A stretch of DNA of 64,000 bases, taken from assembly GCA_964035795.1 (NCBI GenBank), contig OZ038320.1, positions 10,103,726 through 10,167,725 of the forward strand, read 5' to 3'. The position numbers were made by a program, and so were the translations under genes. Under the pieces are notes generated by a model. The model had not been told where the DNA came from and did no database searches. It was given only the letters and a program-made list of their open reading frames with translations. Source of the stretch: Pterobdella sp. o SKG-2022. Lineage: Eukaryota; Annelida; Clitellata; Hirudinida; Piscicolidae. This document shows positions 39,090 through 50,304 of this stretch, piece after piece (the first letter of the stretch is position 1; the number at the start of each line of letters is the position of its first letter).

Positions 39090-39302
39090 ATGGGTACCAA
39101 ATACGTTCTTGAACTTTTTTTGGCTGCAGGTCGTTCTCGGGGAAGACCGGCGAAATCCTGGTTGAGGTGTGTCGAAAGGGATATAGAATCCTGTGGTTTG
39201 AAAAATATAGCACCAATCAATAGAGTTGAATGGAGGAGATATATAAGTTGGCTTCCGTCTAGCTCAGCTAAGAGGACGCCTACAGCATATAATCTAATAT
39301 GA
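39090..39302 (+). mobile_element. Degraded LINE (non-LTR retrotransposon) ORF2 C-terminal tail
   Basis: The plus-strand frame reads SRGRPAKSWLRCVERDIESC, then NRVEWRRYISWL. The GRPxxxW...V..DI...GL.....NR.EWRR pattern is typical of the extreme C-terminus of LINE ORF2 proteins. No upstream reverse-transcriptase or endonuclease domain is visible, so this is a 5'-truncated relic, as usual for LINE insertions. The local base composition (GC-richer than its surroundings) fits an inserted coding remnant. Confidence 0.6.
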
Positions 39303-40631
39303 AATTTAGCGTGCTCACTGGTTGACGTTGCTTTGTTCATTGACTGTTTGAAAAATTCAAAGCTTGTTGGTTAATTGGGAAAATTTTTGTTCATTAAAAC
39401 ATAGTGATGACATAACAAGCAGTGTTATTTTCAAAATTTAGATGAGATCACTAGGGTTTCAGCGTCTCAGAAGGGTATATTTGAAGCCCCCAGCTTCATA
39501 AAAGCTAGCTTAGTGCCAATGCTAAAGTGCTGGTTTTAAAATTTTTTTCGTTGTCAAATAAAAAAAATATTAATTTCTTCAAATAGGAATGAGTTCTATA
39601 ACTGAAAGTTTAAATTTTTTAACGTGGCAGCTTAACTCGTTTTTTTAAAATAGTTGACAATCTAGTTTTTAATGTATGTAGGATTGGTAAATCAATCTAT
39701 TTACGGGACAAATTAAAAATCTTGAAGCTGAAAAAAAAATTTGAAAAAATATTATATGGCATCATCTTAATGAAGCAATTCGATATAAACAAACTTTTGT
39801 TCTGAAACTTACCAGGTATTCAGTCTCAAATAGAACTGAAAACCTTTCAAGTACTAAAGAATGCCAGTGTTTTAGCCCAACCATCATCAGATATGTTAAG
39901 TATAAATATATAGAAAACAAGTCACCAAAAGTTGAAACTAGAAATATTTTTCAAAAAATTTCAACTAAGCGCATGGAAACTTTGCCGCTAAACACTGTCG
40001 CAAAAATTGGTTTCAAGCTAGAAATTTGAAAGAAACTCAAAATTTTGAAGCCAAGCAAATATAAATTTTCAACTCAACAGTTTTTATGTCTTTCAGAATC
40101 AAAATGTAAATGAAGAAATACGTAAATTAGGGATAAATGCTTTGATTAAATAATTTTCCATATAGTAGGCTTTCATACATACATTTATAACAAAAAGATG
40201 GAAATAGATGTTTTTTCTTCTTTTTGGACAAAATTGAAATCAAAAAAAATATTCTCAAATCATTACGAAATTTGACTATAAATCATCAATTTGAAATAAA
40301 AAAGTCAGTAAGCTAATACAAACATAATTGAAATGGGTTCCGCACGTAAATATTTGACACCAAATTATCTAGAAAGCTTTACCCATCTGAGTCAAACTTA
40401 AAATTTATTTTAAACTATTCAAATTATAATTTGACTAATTAGAATTTACTAATATTTATATAAAAATATATATCATTCACTTTTAAATTAGTTCGTAATA
40501 TTTTGGAAGCGCCGAGTTCACTCATTTATATCTTTTAATTAGATTCCGTGTTGTCATAACAAACTTTGTTGTCTTTGGCTACAGTTTTATCTTTTTATTG
40601 TATGCCGATTAAGTTTTGACTTTTTTTAATA
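39303..40631. other. Intergenic upstream of CFAP20
   Basis: AT-rich with no gene or repeat recognised. The CFAP20 promoter should lie near the 3' end of this stretch. Confidence 0.4.
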
Positions 40632-41432
40632 ATGTTTCGAAATACGTTTCAAAGTGGATTTTTGTCAATATTGTATAGTATTGGAAGTAAACCGTTACAA
40701 ATATGGGATAGAAAGGTTTTAATTCATTTTTAAGTCTTTTAATTTAATATGTTTTTTACTACGATTGGTTTTCAATTTTCAAGGTTCGTAACGGTCATAT
40801 AAAACGTATAACGGACAATGATATACAATCTCTGGTTCTAGAAATCATAGGTACAAATGTTAGTACCACGTACATATCTTGTCCTTGTGACCCTAAAAAG
40901 ACTCTAGCTATCAAACTACCTTTCCTCATAATGATTATCAAAAATCTCAAAAAATATTTCACATTTGAAGTTGAGGCAAGCATTGTTTTTATATTTTACT
41001 CACGTTTTTTGGTTTTGTAGATTTTAAAATATTTTATATAATTTCAAGGTTTTAGATGATAAAAACATGAGAAGGAGATTCAGAGCAAGTAATTATCAAA
41101 GTACAACTCGAGTGCAGCCTTTCATTTGTACAATGCCCATGAGGCTTGATGATGGATGGAACCAAATCCAATTCAATTTATCTGATTTCACCAGAAGAGC
41201 TTATGGAACCAACTACATTGAGACTCTACATGTACATGTAAGCTTGGGGTTTATTTCATTTAGTCTATTGTTGATTTTAACTAGTTGTTACTGATTGGTA
41301 TTTCAATTTATTTCATAGATCCATGCTAATTGCCGAATTAGAAGAATATATTTTTCTGATCGCCTTTATTCTGAAGAAGAATTACCAGCAGAATTCAAGT
41401 TATATCTACCAGTGCAAGGAAAAAAAATGTGA
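40632..41432 (+). CDS. CFAP20: CFAP20 (BUG22/GTL3) ciliary protein, 4 exons, complete
   Basis: CFAP20 is an inner-junction protein of ciliary doublet microtubules that joins the A and B tubules and is needed for motile-cilium stability. Exons: 40632-40715, 40784-40975, 41049-41237, 41319-41432; the protein is 192 aa (human 193). It starts [20 protein letters not shown] and continues [56 protein letters not shown] and [20 protein letters not shown], differing from human by only scattered substitutions. One of the most conserved eukaryotic proteins. Intron 2 begins with GC (GAG|GCAAGC at 40976) rather than GT. The gene converges on the flippase gene; the stop codons are 290 bp apart. Confidence 0.98.
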
Positions 41433-41551
41433 TGAAAAGTAGTTTAAAAAAAACAAAATTATATATCCAAGACTGTAAAAATAGTTGCTAGTTTTCTTGT
41501 TTATGATGTTTTCCTAAAGAATTTTTTAATTTTTGTTTCATGTTTTAGAAA

Positions 41552-41567
41552 AATAAATATTTTTATT
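41552..41567. terminator. Overlapping poly(A) signals for CFAP20 (+) and flippase (-)
   Basis: AATAAA at 41552-41557 serves the plus strand. TTTATT at 41562-41567 is AATAAA on the minus strand. They are 4 bp apart in a near-palindromic AAATAAATATTTTTATTT. Confidence 0.6.
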
Positions 41568-41722
41568 TACTTAAAAAATTAATTGAAAAATAAATATATA
41601 ATTTTCACACCAAAAACAAATTTTTCTAAAGTCACTTTTCAAATGAATGTTTTCAATTTTAAAATGTTGATATATGAAATAGTTTTTTTGTCAATAAAAA
41701 TACATTTGTATACAGAAATTTA

Positions 41723-44700
41723 CTAAGTGATGTTTTCTCTCAGATTAAAAACTGATCCATCCATTATTTTTTCTCCAAATCCTTTCTCGTGCGAGAAGGC
41801 ATATCCCGATCTTGGTCGTGATCTTGTCGATAATCTAGAACGGCTAGAAACAGGTCTGGTTGATTTTCTTGGTGTACATACCGCCGTTGAAGGAGTCTTA
41901 GCCCTATCTTCCGTTTCATCATAGACTTCCTTCCCAAATGCAGCTTCTATTTTTTTAACATCATCTATTGGAACAACTTTATTGTTTATTCTTCTTTCGT
42001 CAATTACTTGCAAAAGCATAACAGGTATTATTAAAATAGCTGTTGACAGAAAAATGCCGGCCCAGTAATTGACCTTGGCAACTTCAGAAAAAAATACTCC
42101 AGCATAGGTTTTATAAATAGCCGGAAGGTATGCTATTAAATGAAAAAGGATAAAAACTAAAACACTGCCCCAAGTAACTAAATGGTTTATCCATGTCCAG
42201 TAAGATGTTTGTATGGCACACTGGAGGTTGAATTACGAAATAATGATTATTTGAATAAAAATTTAGAAATAAATTAAAGTTGAAAATGTTTGCCAACACT
42301 TACTCGAATGGTTACAACAACCACCAAACAGCTGGCCACGCTGTAAGATTCTTCTTGAAGATCTCGCAATGATGAAGTTGTAATAAATGCACTAACGTAA
42401 AAAACCACTAAAGATGTAATGAAACCTGTTGAAAAAAAGATTCTTTGTTATTTATTTATTTTAGAAGTATTTTTATAAGTCAACAGAAGTAAAACAACCT
42501 TCAAAAAGAGATAGAGAAAATAATACAGAGTTGAAGAGAACGTGGTTGGGACCCAGTAAGTAAAAAAATGGTCTTGATAAACTAGCCTTGACATTCATGT
42601 CCTTCATAGTAAAGATCAACATTAGCTTATTTCAAAAGTATAACTCTAAGTTTAGCTATAGTAACGTCAATTATAACTTATAATATAATATAACTTAAAA
42701 TGGATTGAAATACGACAACCAAACGCTAAAAACTCAAATATAATGTTTTTTCAAAACGTGAAGCTCTAAACATTAATAAAAAAAAGCTTCAAATTAAATA
42801 CTTGGTCTAAAACTGCAAGAGCAATAATAGGAAGAGAGGTATAAACCAAGTTGAAACAGGTAACAAAAAGTGGGTCGTAAATGGTCTGTAGAGGTTTGCG
42901 TGTGACTATAATTTTTTGGTTCAAAAATTTCAGCTTTTTTTAAAATTCAACCAAAATTTTTCTAAAATTACTTTAGCTGAAAAGGCAGAATGGAAGGCGA
43001 ACCAGAATTGGATCAAAGTGAAAGCAAAGTTTTTATAGAAAAAATATCTGGATAATAAAATTAAATAAAAATTTTAGCTTATTTTTTTAAAGAAACTACA
43101 ATAGTGATAAGAAATCGTGAGCCTTACTTTAAAAACTTGGCCATGCGAAAATAGGACCACCTTCCATGGACGAACAACAATCTTTCAAGAAACCTAATAA
43201 TTTTTGTTTTATGATTAATAATATTTTTTAACATTTTGATTGACGAACAACTAACAATTGAAAGCCATCTTTACTTATCAGTTCATTGTTGAGTTAAAAA
43301 AAGAAGGAAGATATAAATAAATTAGAAATGACGACTCTATACAGAACACATGATGAAAAACCAATTTTGGTATGAATTTATCTAAAAAACACTGTATGTA
43401 AAACATAACTTATAAATTTCAATGACGGACAGCGAAAAATACCAAAAAATTAGTTATTTTTAGATTATTTTTTCAATCAATACCCAATAAAAATTTAAAT
43501 ACAAAGAAACACTCATAAATAATATTGTATAGAAGATGGACCTGAATTGGCCAAAGGAGAAATCACTAGCGAGAACTGCCTGCATTCCTTCTTGTCCCTT
43601 TATTCCTACCCCTACATGCGCTTCTGATTCAATGCATGAATAATAATACTAAATAGTTTTTGTGGAAATTATTTTCATTTAAAAAAATTTTTTAAAGTAT
43701 AAATAATTAGAAGCATTTCATACTAATTTATTTATAATCTCTACAAATTTTTTTTTAACTTTTAATCATGCTGACGTCATTGGCCCCATCTCCAATAGCC
43801 AAAGTGATCTTCTTCTTGTGCTTCTTAACGAGGGCCACTACACTGGCCTTCTGCAGAGGTGTCACCCTGCAACACAAAACTGATACACAAATGGTTGCCA
43901 CTTTTATGAACAGATCTTCTGTGTCTCTACTCAAAGCAAACACCTTCACAAATATACAAAAATATATTCTGAGGTGAAGTTACAAAAATATATTCAGAGT
44001 TAAGTCTTTAAAAATATATTATAAGATAATTGGAAAAAAATTGTTTTGGAAATCATTAAAATTTCAAAAGACTATGTGCAAGTTGAGCTTGCATTTTCAA
44101 GTGATGTATTTTAAGTGTTATGTAATTTTATTCATTAAAACAAACAAATAACGAATTTTATTACAGTGGCATGGAATAAACTTACCAAACTATCTCCGTT
44201 AATGACGAGAGCATATTGAGAAGAATCAACAAAGCTAACTTGCTTCGGCATAGCAGAACTTTTTTTAGTTGAACTTTGGTTATCTTTATTTTTGAAAATG
44301 AAGTTTTTAATGTTTAGCATCAAATTATTTCCTTCATTGTGTTGTTTATCAGGTTTGTTTGTTAAAAGAGATGAACCATCGAGGTTTTTTTCCATTTCTT
44401 TCCAGGCTTCTTCAAGTTGTGTTTTTACTGTCTGTTCATCGTTTCCATCCACAATAATAAGATCTTCTAACTCATCAGTCAACAACTTGCAACTGTATCC
44501 AATGTTTATTGCAGTTTCTGTTTTTTCAGTCATTTAGATTCGATTTTGTTTTTAAAATCATTGTTTGTTGTTGGGAGTTTTTTAAGGATAAATTTACCTT
44601 AGATATTATTCATTTTTCTGACTACCTTAGAAAGATAAATATCATTAGTTTAAAAGCTCATTTGACCTTGTTTGTCGCCTGTCAAGACCCACACTTTCAT

Positions 44701-47700
44701 GCCACCCTTTCTCAGCTGCTCAATGACTCTTTCGACGCCATCTTGTAGCTTATCTTCCACTGCGGTAGCCCTTCGTGCCAAATATATATAATATTAATGT
44801 CAATTTCATGGAAATAATGGAATGAAGTAAGTCGCAAAAATTGAAGTTTTCATCAATTCATTGTAGAATACATGAAACATCCTTATTACCCGATGACGTA
44901 TAAATCTTTCTCAAGTGTTTCATATAATTTTGAAACTTTTTCATCTCTGTTTTCTAGGCTGTTGCTATTGATAAAAATTTAAAGTTGAAAAGTAATACCA
45001 TTACAACACCTAACATTGATGGCCTCACTTGGCATCCTTGAAGTTTTCCCACCACTCCTCCCATTCATTCTTCTGTAGCTCCCTCCGAGCCAGTACTAAA
45101 GTTCTTAAACCGTCTGCTGCAAATACCTGAAGTTTTATAAAATAATTGGTTTCTAAAAGAATTTCAAATAAAAACATATTCAACTGCTAAAACGTATTTC
45201 TTTATCAAAAAGCAAGATTTTGATAGATGATTAATTAAAAAAATTATATGCTTTTTCATATTAAAGATAGCCTGTACTTGTTGCGACTCACTTCAAGATG
45301 TTCGGAAATCTCTCCCAAGACACAGTCGTTAGCCATTCGTTCCATCACCTTTGAATCAGCCCCTTTGCATAATAATTCTATTGTCCCTTCTCTTTCTACT
45401 ACTACCTAACAATTTTATGAAATTATTGATAAAAAACATACATATAATCAACTAGCCTATTAAGAATTAAATAGAAAATTTTAAAATGTGTATAAAGTTG
45501 GAAATTTTGTTAAAAATTTATCCCAATTTTTGGAACTAACCGACATCCGTTTACGATCATTGTCAAAATCAAGGATACATAAGAGGATGTATTCTTCCAC
45601 TTGATCTTTCACTTTTATGGATAGATTTTTTTGGGTTCTTTGCTGAAAAAAGCAGTTTATGAGTTTCAAAAAATGATTGCAATATTTCCATAACAAAAGG
45701 TATAAACTAAGTTAAAAAAAATTTCTTCTAAAAATAAAATTGCATACCCATTTATCAAAAATTTTTCATTTAATCTCAAAACTTTTTTTTATCAGACATT
45801 ACCCGTTTTTTTTTTCAAATTTAACATAAAACCGATAATAAAATGATTTTTCGAAAGATAACACCACACCAGTCTCAAACCAATCTGCAAAACCACACCA
45901 GTCTCAAACCAACCTGCAAAACCACACCAGTCTCAAACCAACCTGCAATACCACACCAGGCTCAAACTAATCTGCAAAACCACACCAGTCTCAAACCAAT
46001 CTGCAACACCACACCAGTCTCAAACCAACCTGCAACACCACACTAGTCTCAAACCAATCTGCAAAACCACACCACTCTCAAACCAATCTGCAAAACCACA
46101 CCAGCCTCAAACCAATCTGCAAAACCACACCAGCTTCAAACCAATCTGCAAAACCACACCAGTCTCAAACCAATCTGCAAAACCACACCAGTCTCAAACC
46201 AACCTGCAAAACCACACCAAGCTCATTAGAGGCCTGTACCAGAGCAGCTTCATCGGGAGATTGGGCCTGGTACGCTACTACGCCTGTATTTGTATGGATG
46301 TAATGTTTATAGTTTATTCAATTAGGAATGTAAAATACTTCCACTTTAAAAAACGTAGATTAAAAAAAATAATATTTTGTTAAAAAATTTTTTTATTGTT
46401 ATGTTGAATTATATTAATGTGTCTATCAAATAACTTTCTCTTTATATAACTTACATAATTTATTTAATAACTTTTTTTCTAGAACTAATATAACTTCATT
46501 TTATCTTACGGCAGCCCCTATAGCTCAGACGTAGAGCATTAAACTAATTAACTAAAGTTACCTGGTTCGATCCCGTAAATACCCCATTACATTACGTCTC
46601 GTCAAAAAAAATATTTATTCACCATTTTTGTTAGAAACCAACACAGTATGACAAAGTGTGATCAGTCTCAAAACGTTTAAAATCTCACCACCATCTTCGT
46701 TCTTCAACGCATCTTCCATTTTCTTTAAACAACAGATAAAATGTTATTCAAGCTGTTAAATTTAAACGTATTAAGCTTACTAATGTAGTTGAATTTATTA
46801 AGATTATAATATGAAATTTTTACTTTGTAATAGAAACAAACACTATGGTTTATTGAAAAATTAATACACAAAGCTTTTCGTAAGAGTATCTTACATTATC
46901 AACTTAAAACACTTGATAATGTAAGATACTCTTACGAAAGCTTCGTGTATTAAGTTTATCACTAAAACATAGTGTTTGTTTCTATTATATTGATTTCCGG
47001 CCATTTTACGTCAAAACTCTTACTTTTTCATTTTCTTGTTCAACTTCCCCGCCAACAACATAAATTGTATCATTTATTGAAAATTTTTTCAATACCATTT
47101 TGTTCTGTTTTAAATGATTACCCCAGATTACTATATTGAATATTTTATCAACTGCACTACATTATGGTGTGATAATCATAATCAGTAGATATGAATAAGT
47201 AGATGTTTTATAATCAGATATTAAATAATTGATTAGAAGCCAAAATATAATGAGACACAGAACTGAACCTGCGTAAGGGTACCTGTTTTATCAGAAAACA
47301 CATAACTAATCTGTAGGTTTCATAGCTTCGTTCATATGATTCCAATGAGTTAAAGAAATTCATAATCTTTTTATGTAACAAATAAAAAAGTGGTGTTAAA
47401 ATGGTAAGTGACATTGATTATGAAAAAGGGTTCAATCGATTTTATGATACTTCCAATTATTTTTATAAATGTTCCGAAAGAAATAAATTAACGATGTGAA
47501 TTTTCCATTTCTCCCCAATGTCTAATCAAGCTTTAAAAATTACTAAAAATTTTCCAAATGAACAAAATTCTACTATGATATCTAAAAACCTCCATTACCT
47601 GCCCTAGTTCCTCACTTATCCCAGTGTTATGTGCACTGGCACACAAGCCATTATAAGTCATATCTGCATCCCAATTTATCCATCGGCTTTGCACGAATCG

Positions 47701-50304
47701 AATTATTTCTACACTTTGAAAATATCATATATAAGAATTCAAATATTTCTTGAAACGGTTTAAAAGTTTTAAATATGTTTAGCTGAAATTTATTTCAGTG
47801 GTTGTTGTTTTCAGCTAAAAAAATATTGATTAACAATAACTCTTAATTCTAACCTAACATAAAGGGAAATCGGAACCAAAGTATTGAAGAGAATTGCATA
47901 AGAAAAAAAAGCTAGAAGCGCCGAAAGAGCTGCCCCAGAAACCTGAAATTCATTGAAAGAATTATAAAAAATAAGATGTTAAAAAATTTAAATATAAGAT
48001 AAAAAAGCAACAAAGACGTTGAGGTCGTCATTAAAGTGGCGATAAAAAGCCCGAAGCACAAACCTATGAATTTGATTCATATATTGAACACACTTAATTA
48101 TTTGGCCGTAAAATAAACAGTAGCCAGTTTATAAAAATGTTTATTTTTCAATAAGGCATATAAAAGTTAAATGGTCAAACTTTATTGTCGTTGGATGTTT
48201 GGTTTCCATTGAGAACGCTTGAGGGAATGTATGAAGGAAGAGGCTGTATGGATTGGAATTCAAAACCATCTCCTATTTCTCTCAAGAAGTTTCCAAGTGC
48301 ACACAAAAAACATAAAAGCACCAACAGAATCACGATCTTTAAGTATTTTCAAATAAACTTTGTTTTTTTTATTATAAAAATTCTTTACTATTTTTTAAAC
48401 TAAACTCTATTATGTTATTTAACTTTCACTCACTGCAATGATAAACTTGTTTATAAGCTTGTCAACGTGAGTCCTTTTGTGAAGAGAGGGTCCACAATTT
48501 AGCATGAGCTTGCTCTGCTTGCCTGCATACACCACAACACCAATCACCCAATCAACATCTCTCAACACACAGCCACGCAGCAAGACGTTATCATTATTTA
48601 ATGGAATCCACTGAGGTTTTTGTTCTTTTTTCGTTTCAGTTGTAGAAATTGTATTGAATCTTTGTTCAATTTTTTCATTATTTGATAAATCCTTGTTATC
48701 TGATATTCTCAATTTTCCCTGGAACTTGCCCAATACATTATTTGGAGCGTCACATTCTAATGTGGCTGTAGAAAAAAAGACTATAAGTTTTGAATTTTTT
48801 CTAAATGAGTTTTTCTATTTTTCAATATTAAAATTAAAAACTAAAAACTACTCATCGTTTGAGTTTTTAATTTAAACATTTAGTTGAAAGATTCACCATC
48901 GATATATGAAAGGAATGATAGGTTGTTTTTGAGGGGTTGAGTCTGTATTACAGATTGCCTTGATTTCAAGTTGGTTTCTCTAAGGAAAAGAATTTTATAT
49001 CAACTTCAGTTTTAAAAACTATCATTATATAATGGTTTATTTTAGTTTTTTAGCTTTAAAATCGTTTCAACCCATCTAAGTCAGCAGTCTCAATATATGC
49101 CAGACCCCCCTCATCACTAGAACATAAAATCACTAAGTCCGCCTAGATGAAAACAAAAAAAATATAAATTCTATTTTCATGGAGTCCATAGATTGAAAAT
49201 TTACTTTTTTAATTGAAAATCGCAAAACTACCGGGATGGCTTGAGAGTTTTTGACCATTAATAGATCCCCTACTAAAACATCCTTCCATTTTGTTTGAAC
49301 CACTTCGCCCTTCATTCCTTTCCCTAACACGCTGCATCTTTTGTTGTTTATCAGTCGGTCACTTCTGTGTCGTTTCTAGTGGGTTATTAGGGTTTTTGAA
49401 TTAGTATATAACTTTTTAATAATTCTTTTCTTCAAAATGAAAATTTTTTTGAATACATTTTTTTTCAGTACGGTTAAACTATCCTTTTCAATATGTTCAA
49501 TCTTATATGTAGCTTTAATTCTATTCAGTTTTTAATATAAAAAATATATAAATTCGTTATTTTGGAAATCACATTTCATCAACAATTGATCACTTATTAG
49601 TAGCTAAAACCAATAAAACAAATTTAAGATCTCACTAAATAAAGAGTGAAAATTACTTACAACATCATCATAGAGGTCTTTGAGAGCAACAAAGGCTAGC
49701 ACAGTTATAAGGGGTACTACCGTCGTGACAAATGTGAGCGAAGAAATCTGAGGAATCAACTGCGGAAACATAAATAGTATTAATGCTTTAAACCCTTCCA
49801 AGTTTATTCCATAAAGCTAAGTTTATTATTCTCATATTTTTTCAAAGTGAATATTCTTAATGCTAAGTTTAACGCAAGGAAAGCCATTAAGATCTGGGCA
49901 CCTGAAGGATCAGAAGGGCTATGAAGTAAATGTTTGCGACTCTTTTAAGTTGTTCAAAGAGGTTTTTTGGCAAGAAGGTTATGATGTTATACTTTGAAGT
50001 TGATATATAATTGTTCTGTGGTTTTTTGAATCAGCATTTAATGCTTATGGAAGTTTATGATATTCATCCCTCTCAACACCAAAGAATTGCTTAAAATCAA
50101 TTGATTTGCACTAAAACTCACCGTGTGAAATTTGTTAGACTCATCTCTTTTTGTTTCAACGACTCTTTTTTCTTCTGTTGTAAAATTTTCAAAAAACTTT
50201 ATATTCATAAAGATAAATAATATGCATTTTTTTTAATTATTTAAGTCATTTTTAGGTTAGATATAATGGGGCAAACCTTTTTCTTTGTTTCCACAACAAA
50301 ACAT
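41723..50304 (-). CDS. ATP8B: ATP8B-type P4-ATPase (phospholipid flippase), 29 exons, complete
   Basis: P4-ATPases flip aminophospholipids or related lipids to the cytosolic leaflet, normally with a CDC50 subunit. Exons: 50304-50277, 50174-50122, 50015-49902, 49759-49661, 49375-49232, 49142-49072, 48979-48897, 48765-48434, 48336-48181, 47942-47854, 47713-47599, 47310-47269, 47104-47024, 46722-46623, 46283-46204, 45642-45541, 45405-45292, 45126-45029, 44964-44890, 44770-44667, 44517-44186, 43943-43760, 43623-43542, 43193-43128, 43047-42972, 42885-42802, 42601-42499, 42425-42304, 42220-41723. About 1208 aa. Confidence 0.95.
45862..46218 (-). repeat. 29-bp minisatellite made of an exon tail plus splice donor
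   Basis: Twelve contiguous 29-bp units (45871-46218) with a partial unit to 45862 and few mismatches. On the minus strand each unit is GGTGTGGTTTTGCAG then RTTGGTTTGAGACT. The exon-proximal unit (46190-46218) contains the last 15 nt of flippase exon 15, encoding GVVLQ, and its GT donor; the others lie in the intron. Four of twelve units keep GT at the donor position; eight have AT. Confidence 0.92.
46204..47310 (-). CDS. ATP8B: Flippase catalytic core exons 12-15 (P site to SPDE motif)
   Basis: Exon 12 is only 42 nt and carries the phosphorylated Asp ([11 protein letters not shown]). Exon 13 begins [12 protein letters not shown]. Exon 14 (46722-46623) ends [16 protein letters not shown], the conserved CHTV block. 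Exon 15 reads [20 protein letters not shown] and ends LGVVLQ. The other P4 landmarks in this gene are PISLYVSVE (exons 10-11, TM4), [11 protein letters not shown] (exon 17), VWVLTGDKQ (exon 20) and [15 protein letters not shown] (exon 22). The N-terminal block [20 protein letters not shown] and the C-terminal [13 protein letters not shown] favour ATP8B over ATP8A, ATP9, ATP10 or ATP11. Nothing essential is missing, so the protein should be active. Introns here contain SINE copy 7, palindromic element A2 and the minisatellite. Confidence 0.93.
46511..46596 (+). repeat. tRNA-derived SINE, copy 7, internally deleted
   Basis: The head CCCCTATAGCTCAGACGTAG and B box GGTTCGATCCCG are joined directly to the 3' end TAAATACCCCATTACATTAC; the roughly 90-bp body is missing. 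In flippase intron 14. Confidence 0.85.
46830..47017 (-). mobile_element. Palindromic (MITE/foldback-like) element, copy A2
   Basis: The inverted arms (46830-46985) are about 70 bp: TAGAAACAAACACTATGGTT on the left and AACATAGTGTTTGTTTCTA on the right. Inside is a further palindrome, GTAAGATACTCTTACGAAAG, around the centre at about 46905. The non-palindromic lead shared with copy A1 (minus strand GACGTAAAATGGCCGGAAAT) occupies about 46990-47017 and begins 7 nt after the donor of flippase exon 13. Confidence 0.78.

Noticed and set aside
45843..46046. Plus-strand open frame with Gln/Asn/His/Thr-rich repeats
   Set aside because: It is a translation of the minisatellite on the non-coding strand.
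45862..46218. Regularly spaced 29-bp repeats could suggest a CRISPR array
   Set aside because: The units are contiguous with no spacers, the setting is a eukaryotic intron, and the unit is explained by the adjacent exon-donor junction.
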